Origin: Exophiala sp. HKRS030
Lineage: Eukaryota > Ascomycota > Eurotiomycetes > Chaetothyriales > Herpotrichiellaceae
NCBI GenBank assembly: GCA_023897205.1
Contig: JAHWDD010000002.1
Span: 5,518,001-5,582,000 of the forward strand
Length of the DNA stretch: 64,000 nt
Direction: 5' to 3'
A program made the translations under genes and the position numbers. Below, one piece after another: positions 55,280 to 64,000 of this stretch; within the stretch, counting starts at the first letter, position 1; every line of letters starts with the position of its first letter. The notes beneath the pieces are model-generated. The model saw only the letters and a list, made by a program, of their open reading frames with translations. It searched no databases and had not been told where the DNA came from.

Positions 55280-58200
55280 CTATTCTGTAGTCATGTACAC
55301 ATCACCACCACTACTTGACGAGCCACCGACATTGTCACCTGCAGCTGCAGCTGCAGCGACAGCGCTGGCAACAGCAACATCGCCCAAAGCCCTATTTGCA
55401 CCTTGGTCTAGAGGGACCAGGACCTGTTTACCGCCCGTCGGATCGACAAGACCAGTAGGACCTCCTTCAGAGGTGTGGATGGCCGTGGCATGGTCGCCAT
55501 CGCTCTGCCTACGTAGTGGGGCTTGATTCGACACACTATGATTGTCGTCCTTCTCACTCTCCGTATCTCTCTCGGCTTTTGTGTCCTCGTCGTCCTTCTC
55601 ATTCTCATTCTCGTCGTCGTCGTCTTCCTCTTCATCGCCGTCCATATCTGCTTTAGCCACCATCCAGTCAAAGACTTCCTTTTCATGCAATTTCATCATC
55701 TGGTTAAGCAAGGTTCCTTCTGATCGGACAAGTGTTCCATAGCGTTTTGACGCTTTGCTTCCATCTTTCTTCCACAGGCTGTGGACACGTGAGACGAAAA
55801 TCCGAGAGTTGTCTTTATACCATTGAGCGAGCCATGGGTGATTGTGATTATAGACTGGACGGATCGGGTTCGTGGATATGAAGCCAATAATTCCGTTGAG
55901 GTTTGGATAGACCGTTTCTAAATGAAAGTGGTACCGTTAGAATGTCGTGACAATTAATAGAGGGGAAGAGGAGTATTTTGGATACAACAGAAATTTCATT
56001 GACACGGAGACATGTGCAGCATAGAGAAGATACATACCATTCTCACCGACTAGTTTCGCCACGGCATGGAAAGCATGGCCCGCTCCCATCAAAAAGATGC
56101 CTCCGGGGAAGTCATAGGGTTCAACATAGTTCTCCCACAGGTACAGAGCAAGCTTCTCTCCTTCGCGGCGTGCCAAGTCGGTTTGATTGCTAGAGTATTC
56201 AATATCCTGGGGTTCATGAACACCAGAAGTGTGAAATGAAGAGGATTTCGCATCTGCGGTGTCGGGGTCGACAGTAATGAGTTCGGGAATGTTGACGTCT
56301 ATGACACCGAAGTTATGGGACACAGCCCAGCGAATATACGACTGTGTGCCGTCAACCTTAGACATTGTAAGAAGGTAATTCTTGACATCGAAATGCGCCA
56401 TGAACAAGGAAAAGTCAGGAAGGTAGGCGGGTTGCTCAGGTGAGGGAGGGAATTCAAAACTTACAAGCCAAGTATCCTGAGGTTTTTGTTGTGTCGTGAT
56501 GCTGTTGTTAGAGCCAAGAAGGAGATCAGGACTGATAGCGAGAGGTTAGACATACTGGTAAGGAAGGAAATAGGTTGGCACGAGAGAAGAGCTTACGAAT
56601 CATGAAAAATAATCAAGAGGTGTTTTCTTGCTTCGTAATTTGGACTGCGAAAACCTTGTCAACACACTTGAAGACTTTGCTAGGTTGAGCAGGACAACTA
56701 ACGTAGCTAAGACTTGCTGGTCGAAGGACTTTGATACTGCCTCGCGGAAAATGTGTAGCTGCGTCAATTTGAACTTATCATAGAGATGCAAAGCTTGCCA
56801 TTGTCGGATGATGTCTGGGCGTTTTCAGCATTAGTCCAGGATCTCTAAACATCTCCGTCGAAGAGGAGAGCAATGCAGGATGAGATCATGTTGAGGTTCG
56901 AGGTGACTTACCATGTAATCGTTCGCCACCGTGAATACCTCCGACAGGTTCTGTGCATGCTTGATTAGTGTCCAGAGCCTTGACTTCAGGAGTCGGATCT
57001 TCTGATGTCCGATAGGAGTTATACCTTTCGGCCAAATGCTCCTCCAATATCTGGACTGAACATTCCGCACTTTGGCGATAGTATCAATGGCCGATGAAGT
57101 CGCTCCGGTTGCAGGAAGCCGATCTGGTGGCTCGCCCATCAAAGTGCGGGTGACTGCAAGGGCCGATTTTGATATGGCTTGAAAATTATAGCCTCCCTAG
57201 CGTAATATTAGCACACCTAAAGAAGTAAATCTAGAGGCCGTTAGCAACCAACCTCGAGGCAGACTGCAATTTTGCCTCCAGCAAGAGACATGAGCATGTG
57301 TGTCATGTGGGCATAACACGCTGGTGAGACAAAGCAACCGCCAAGCTCATCACCTGCTGCAGCATCAAAGCCAGATGCAACTAACAGTCGCGAGTCAGAT
57401 CTAGGTCTCCCGCTGTTGAAGCAAACAACTTACCGATGACAAAATCGGGATCAAACTCCGTTGCGATGGGCATAACAACAGACTGGAATGCATAGATATA
57501 GTCGCCATCTCCCATGCCTTTCGTAGGCCAGGGAATGTTGACGTTTCTGCAATGTTTTTAGGGCGTTGCCATTCCCAGCAAGATACCATCAAAGGAACCA
57601 CTTACTTTCCAGTTCCTGCACCAACTCCACAATGATACATATCACCCTCTGGTCCGGAAGGATAAAATTTTCCATCCATATGAACATGAAGCGAGATGTA
57701 TAGAATATTTGGGTCATCGTAGAATGCTTTTTGACAGCCGTTGCCTAATTTACTTAGTATACGGTGCGCATAGAGCCAGTTGTCACCAACCATGATGTAC
57801 ATCCCTGAGCAGAGGTCAACGCCGAACTCTTGAGCACTTGCAATTTGTTCAGCAGAGAACTCACCAATCAACAATCAAGATCTTCCGACACTCGTCACCA
57901 AAATCTTCTTGACACACCCGTGAAGCGACACAGACATTATTGAATAAACAAAACCCCATCGTTCGATGGACCTCAGCATGATGTCCTGGGGGCGAATCAC
58001 CGCAATGGCGTTCTTGACTTTTCTTGAAACTACTGCGCGACAGGTCTCGATAGCAGCGCCAGCAGAAAGTTTTGAGGAGAAATAGGACAGTGAGTTGAAG
58101 TATATGGAATCCATGTTAACATCTTCTGATAAGTCGATAAGCTCTTCATCGGTCATTTCTGTAGTAGGGATTAGTCAATGGCAAACCATTGTCAGAAGGA

Positions 58201-58742
58201 GTCAAACACTAGCAACGAACCTGAAGTGGATTTGACAAATTCATAGTGCTCATCCGTGTGAACAAGCAGGCACTCCTCCTTGGTGGCTTCACGAGCCTCA
58301 ATTCTCAGCAGTGGATGTTCAACAATTGGTGGTATTCTTGGGTCATCGACTAGACCAGCCTCGCAAAGCTCCTTGTAGATGTAGTAAATGCGACGGGGAT
58401 CTTCGGGATGCACATTCTCACCGCTGGTGGCGGCGATTTCTGAATGGTAACGCATTCTTTCATCGTAGCATAGTCCAGTACGAAGCTTTGAAACAGGAAG
58501 ACCTTTATACGGCGCGGGCAGTGCATCTTCGGGATCCGAAGATGTGTCGGACAACAGGCTGTCTTCGTATTCATCTTCGTCTGAAGTCTCAATTTTCAAA
58601 CGAGAATCAACTTCGGTCGACATATCAGGAGTTCCACGCATTGGGGTGTCGTTCAAGCCCGAGCTTGGTTCTCTCAAGTGTGAAACGGGGTTAGGGACTC
58701 TGAAGGCCTCCACGCCTGAAGCTCCTGGGGTTTGAGCCATGG
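55280..58742 (-). pseudogene. HDA1: HDA1 class II histone deacetylase with a one-base frameshift
   Basis: Thirteen exons: 58221-58742, 57865-58158, 57791-57804, 57606-57744, 57434-57547, 57253-57380, 57025-57196, 56912-56950, 56703-56814, 56597-56644, 56465-56531, 56038-56380, 55280-55917. The deacetylase domain shows [42 protein letters not shown] and GGYNFQAIS. After that come the C-terminal Arb2-type region (HLLIIFHDS, VIDVNIPELI, GIFLMGAGHAFHAV, GIIGFISTNPIRPVYN) and an acidic tail. Hda1 removes acetyl groups from H3/H2B lysines. The frame breaks between AIAVIRP and PGHHAEV at a run of five C (plus-strand G 57988-57992); six would restore the motif, and total coding length (2630 nt) is one short of a multiple of three. 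I take this as a probable assembly error in an intact gene. ATG 58794 is an alternative start. Confidence 0.9.
57791..57804 (-). other. 14-nt microexon of HDA1 carrying DVHH
   Basis: GGATGTACATCATG lies between CTGCTCAG and GTTGGTGAC. Spliced in, it gives IVDW-DVHH-GNGCQKAF, the metal-binding and catalytic motif of class II deacetylases. No other path through this stretch restores the motif. Confidence 0.85.
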
Positions 58743-59834
58743 CTACACCGCCAACACAGTCCGGTCTAGTCACGACCACCCAGGATTGATGCAACGGTCA
58801 CAGCCGCTACAATCTTGACATGGTCGTCCGAAACTGAAGCAAGGTGAAGAGTTCTTGACTTATGGCAATCGCTTTGCTTCACGACAGGCAACCTGGATAT
58901 TCAGTTCCGTCGTCAGGTCGCTTCAGTCTGTAGTGAATGCCTGGCTTCAAATAAGCTTATACCCGCCCAGAGGGTGCCCGAGAACAGGGTGAGAAATTAG
59001 GCACAACGCAAAGCATTGACAGCGCCTCTGTCCACGTACCGAAGTTGCAACAATCTAAGGATTGCCGTTGTTGAAAAAGCCACGCGATCTCCAATCGTGC
59101 ACCGAAATACTTTTTGAACCTGTACGTATAGGGTAGTCCAGCAGCGGTCTGCCTCAAGCAGATGGCGCGCGTACCTTGAAAAGAGAGTGGTTGCGACTTA
59201 ACAATCGGATGATGCACAGCACTCGTATCAAACGTGACCTACCACTTGAAGATGCATCAGGGGAGTGCCAAGCTAGTCACGTGATTATAGATCTCTGGAG
59301 AAGGCTGCGTCACGTGAAAACTTGCGCCACAGAGGTCCCTGGTACCTGACCGGGAGCCGAGATATAGGTATGTACCTCGTTCGGCGATAAAGTACCCAAT
59401 CGATCAACATCCTTTTTTCCACCGCCTTGTCGTGATGAAAATACCAACTTTTGTTGCGTGAGGCAGCTTGGTCCAGGCTGCACTTGATAGCTAAGATCCG
59501 AATGAGGATGTTACTTTGGTGACTTCACCAAGTTGGAATCGAGATTTCAAGGGCCTTGGCAGGACATCATAATACTTCATGAATGCTGTTCTTGCACATT
59601 TTATATTGAACCAGGCATAAGCGCTGTAAGGATGAATACTACTGATGATACTGGAATTGGTCGGCCACAGCAAGGAGTCCATTGTGCGTCAACTGATGTG
59701 ACCCACTTTATCGTGTCCGGACCCCGGATTGCTGTTCCATGAACACGGATCTCCGCAGATTGCTCTCTACCGCAGCACATGTATGAATACTATTTGATCA
59801 CCATTGTCCAAGACCACTACCGAGGTGCGGTAGT
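58743..59834. other. Spacer between GAPDH and HDA1
   Basis: Upstream region of HDA1 and 3' side of GAPDH. Carries two TCACGTGA palindromes. No gene seen. Confidence 0.5.
59277..59317. promoter_or_regulatory. Two TCACGTGA E-boxes upstream of HDA1
   Basis: Exact palindromes at 59277-59284 and 59310-59317, 33 bp apart, about 550 bp before the HDA1 start. CACGTG is bound by basic helix-loop-helix factors such as Cbf1 (whose best site is TCACGTGA) and Pho4. Function is inferred. Confidence 0.45.
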
Positions 59835-61123
<1,289 letters not shown>

Positions 61124-62494
61124 GTTGATAAGAAGATTTTTGAGAAAGGTGCTGTGGTAGAAGTGAAAGTTAGCAAACGTCAATGGATGACTGCGGCGAC
61201 GATTGCGGCTTTATGGCATGCTACAAAGACAACGCCAGCACGTGAAAGACCTGGGGAGACTCACGTAAGTGAATATCAGCTTTGAGAAATCGAATCAAGG
61301 ATGATGAGAGTTCTGATGAGTAGCAAAGAGACTGCAACTGTGGTGTGATGAGTGATGAGGGTAGCTTTTTGTTTCTTTTGAGCAAATGGTGGGGCGGTGT
61401 TGACGTTGAGGGGCAGGATCTATGCTGAGGGTTAGTGGGTTGCGGCTTCAGCAAATTCCCATCGATACCCACCAACGAGAAGGCAAGGAGGGGCTTTCCT
61501 CTGAGACTTTGGCGCAGATTCACCTGCGGTCTTGGCACCGGGAGAGCTTGCAACTGGACGTCGGGTGGTCGGGTTTTTTTGACTGGGCGACGATACTCAA
61601 TGATGTGTCTCCGGTACCTGTGCAGTTATCGTGAAACGATAATGGAACAACTCGACTTCCGTTCTTACGATAACAGAACGGACAACGGACAAGGCTTTCG
61701 GATGTTGGACTGTTAGTGTGGCAATGTTAATGACAAGGCTATTACTTGGGGATTTATTCCTCGAAGGTCCTCAAAGCAACAAGTCCAGCTAATTTATACT
61801 GGTGAAGTCCTGGCCATGACATCAAGGTTACTGCATGGCGAGGCCATCAAGGTGAGTCAACGCGTGGTTGCTTATCACAGCATGCTTCCTTTTGGTAGGA
61901 AGCAGCAGGCACTTGGGCAGGCGTGGGAAGGCAAGGGCGAACAATTTCACCCAATCAACGACATGGCCCAGCTGGCTGTGCGGCACATTCATCGGAGGAT
62001 CAGGTTGATCCGAAAAACAATCCGTCAGAACCGATAGATTCGTGGGCACGTGCTGCGGGCTTGTGGATGCACAGCGCCTTGAAATGAAGAGCAATGGCCT
62101 GGAACATTCTTTCCCATTTCGCTATTGGTGATTAGACTTTGGATTCGCAGGACCTTTTGCATACCTACCTGCCCAGGGACTGAATGATCAATCAGGTGTG
62201 CACTGCGGCTGGAAAGCCAGGGCCAGAAAATGGCGCATTACTCTAATGATGCTTCCATAGCCGAACACCAGATTCGCCAATGCTTGAATGCCACTTCTAA
62301 CGCAAATGGATGCGGTACTGTGGGTGCTTTGCACGCTCCTATTTGAAGCTGCAAAAAAGACAGAGACAGGCCGTTCTTGCGACACGTACATGCAACTGGG
62401 AAAGCAACGGCGAGGCGAAAAAGCAAGCATATTTGTTTCCTGAATGTCTAGACAGCTTTTCGGGTAAACCCCCAGAGTCGCCAGTATGTTTACT
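61124..62494. other. Spacer and probable GAPDH promoter/leader
   Basis: 1.4 kb between PHO88 and GAPDH (same strand). The segment 61140-61450 contains possible leader introns of GAPDH (for example GTAAGTGAATATC at 61266 on the opposite strand sense). No gene recognised. Confidence 0.45.
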
Positions 62495-63194
62495 CTATTC
62501 TTCCTTCGCACCACCACGACCAGAGCGCTCAGCAGCCTCGATGCTCGCCTTGTCACTCTTGGTCTCTCCTCCACCCATATTGAAGGGACCTGCGGCAGCC
62601 TTCCACGGTCGCTTGAGTTCGCCAACGGCTGGCTTCCCAAACAGGTGGATTTTGACCAGGTTGCCCTCAAAGGCGCTCTTGACTGGGATGATCGACTGGA
62701 TCAGTAGAGGATTGGTGTATTTCAGGTACAAGTGCATGAATGCCATCATGCCCACACCGGTGAGTTGACCCTTGTATGCTGCAGCGAGCTGGTTTTGGTC
62801 GTACTCTTGAACAGTTGTGGTGACCAATTTAGGCTCTTCACCTGATCCCATAGGCGCCGGTTCGACATATTTGATGGTAGTGAGATCTGCGACAATATAA
62901 TCAACCGGTGTGGTTCGATGACAGAATGCTGAAGACCTAATACGTACCTTTCTTCGCCTTGATTTTGAGACCGATAAAGTAGTAGATTCCCAGAATAACC
63001 AGGTTGGACACGATGTAAAGAACTCGGACGCCATTCAGGACCGTAGGATCATCGAAAGGGACACGTTTTGAGACTTGCATCATCCCCAGGATGATCGCCA
63101 AGTTGGTGCTGTAAGAACAGGTCAGTCACGCGGATGTCCACAACTTTGAGTATTGAACATCGACATACATCTGCGGGTTGAGAGGATTAACCAT
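62495..63194 (-). CDS. PHO88: PHO88/SND3 ER membrane protein
   Basis: Three exons (63169-63194, 62948-63108, 62495-62886) encode 192 residues, the family length. The N-terminus MVNPLNPQITNLAIILGMMQ, the membrane segment RVLYIVSNLVILGIYYFIGL and the later GQLTGVGMMAFMHLYLKYTNPLLIQSI are characteristic. PHO88 was named for its effect on phosphate transport and later found as SND3, a receptor of the SRP-independent targeting route to the ER. The C-terminal tail is basic and Gly/Lys-rich. Exon 1 is only 26 nt. A CACGTG box lies upstream (63483-63490). Confidence 0.92.
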
Positions 63195-63482
63195 GACTGC
63201 GGTAAGGCGACGATAGAGACGGCTTGATCAAGCTGTGAGGAAGAAAGATGTCGCCGGTAATCAAAAGCAATCAATCGGAGAAGAAGAATAGTGTGAACCG
63301 TTCTAGAAAATGGACAGATCGCAGGCTTCAAACATGCAGCACGATACTACCACAACTACGCCGCCAAGCTCTTTTGGAGAAGGTGGTGGCCGGTGATGGA
63401 AAGGTGGCGGGCGGGCTTGGAAGAACTTTTTGGAGCACGCATTGAGCCCGCCACTTCATTTTCGAATACTCAGAAAACAAAG

Positions 63483-63490
63483 TCACGTGA
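63483..63490. promoter_or_regulatory. TCACGTGA box upstream of PHO88
   Basis: Exact palindrome 289 bp before the PHO88 ATG. CACGTG is the core of the Pho4/NUC-1 phosphate-response site, which would suit this gene, but Cbf1-type factors bind the same word. Confidence 0.4.
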
Positions 63491-63815
63491 AAGGTCATGA
63501 TTCGTGTGCTCTTGCGTTTGGCTTCCTTTCAGCATCAGACCTCGATCGATCGATGGACTTTTCTCTTTTGTGTATAGTTTACTGACATCTTTGGATTCTT
63601 TTACACTCCCTCTGCCATGACGACGTATGTTGGTAACTTTTCCGAACTCCACGCGCATCACCAAAGTCCTTGAGCTCGATTCTGTTGGTCTTTGACCCCC
63701 ATACTGACCTCTAACCGCATAAACCAGCTGTAATCTATTGGATATACACGCGATCATAACTTGAAGATAATCACAAGCTATGATACCTTGTTGACAAGAC
63801 CGATCGATGCCGTAC

Positions 63816-64000
63816 TTACCAAACGGCGATTCTCGGGTCTCTTCCACTATCTGTGCGCATCAACTCGATGTCATCATTATCGCCCTGACGAGATTCAACT
63901 GTGACTTTCTGACTTATGGACTTCTGATTTTGAGACCCAGAATTTGGCGACGATGATTTCGATACTTTATACGTCCTTTGCGAGTCGTCAGAGTAATCCT
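63816..64000 (-). CDS. C-terminal part of an unidentified gene, cut by the window end
   Basis: Open frame running off the window edge and ending GRDPRIAVW at a TAA (63816-63818). The visible tail is hydrophilic and Ser/Gln/Asp-rich (VSKSSSPNSGSQNQK, VESRQGDNDDIELMRTDSG), like the cytosolic tail of a fungal membrane protein or receptor. The stop overlaps a GTAAGT donor, so the frame might instead continue through a splice into the next 300 bp. Family cannot be decided without the upstream part. Confidence 0.45.
   Translation of the reverse strand, partial: DYSDDSQRTYKVSKSSSPNSGSQNQKSISQKVTVESRQGDNDDIELMRTDSGRDPRIAVW

Noticed and set aside
57602..57874. Separate short protein starting [16 protein letters not shown]
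   Set aside because: This is two HDA1 introns and a microexon read through; only the last third matches the deacetylase.
63617..63680. Plus-strand gene starting ATGACGACGTATG
   Set aside because: The frame stops after 18 codons and no splice path into an open frame was found before the window end.

Overview
The window comes from a filamentous ascomycete (Pezizomycotina). Evidence is the many short introns of about 45-110 nt with GTRNGT donors and CTRAY branch sites, a gene set typical of these fungi (Git3-type receptor, HDA1 with Arb2 region, Atp25, LYC1-like acetyltransferase, Zn2Cys6 factor), and long AT-richer spacers with dispersed TACTCCGTA and CCTAGGTA motifs. I cannot place it at order level. 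All exon structures are read by hand from splice signals and reading frame; where I give protein lengths the exon sums were checked for divisibility by three.

Layout. 0.1-6.2 kb: a charged coiled-coil protein, prefoldin subunit 1 and an alkaline ceramidase whose reading frame is broken by one base. 6.5-9.4 kb: a 13-exon secreted collagen-like gene. 10.3-18.8 kb: REV7/MAD2B, a large RBR (RNF216-like) E3 ubiquitin ligase and a LYC1-like GNAT. 19.9-22.2 kb: an eight-exon Baeyer-Villiger monooxygenase. 22.2-28.6 kb: a gene-poor spacer. 28.6-37.8 kb: a Zn2Cys6 factor, the DEAD-box helicase DBP4, a DNAJC8/Spf31-like protein and FAD synthetase. 38.8-45.5 kb: a METTL4-like MT-A70 methyltransferase, a Git3 receptor and a Leu5-like mitochondrial carrier. 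48.2-54.7 kb: an ammonium transporter, a UCH-type deubiquitinase, a short Atp25 and an unknown protein with a 12-bp minisatellite. 55.3-63.2 kb: HDA1 histone deacetylase (also broken by one base), GAPDH and PHO88. The end holds the 3' part of an unidentified gene.

Most genes are housekeeping and do not form one pathway or cluster: proteostasis (prefoldin, RBR ligase, UCH, DnaJ), chromatin and nucleic acids (REV7, HDA1, MT-A70, DBP4), membrane nutrient sensing and uptake (Git3, ammonium transporter, PHO88) and core metabolism (GAPDH, FAD synthetase, carrier). No secondary-metabolite cluster, CRISPR array or intact transposon was seen.

The most unusual locus is the collagen-like gene. Its triplet region is cut into nine exons whose lengths are all multiples of 9 nt (18, 27, 54, 18, 27, 9, 27, 405, 36), every intron splitting the glycine codon after its first base. 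This parallels the 9n-bp exon rule of animal collagens. Three consecutive introns appear to end in AT instead of AG, one is GC-AG, one exon is 9 nt, and two junctions look like back-to-back introns with a zero-length exon. Also notable are 14-nt microexons in HDA1 (carrying the catalytic DVHH motif) and GAPDH, and two or three single-base losses, two of them in homopolymers of conserved genes, that look like assembly errors.
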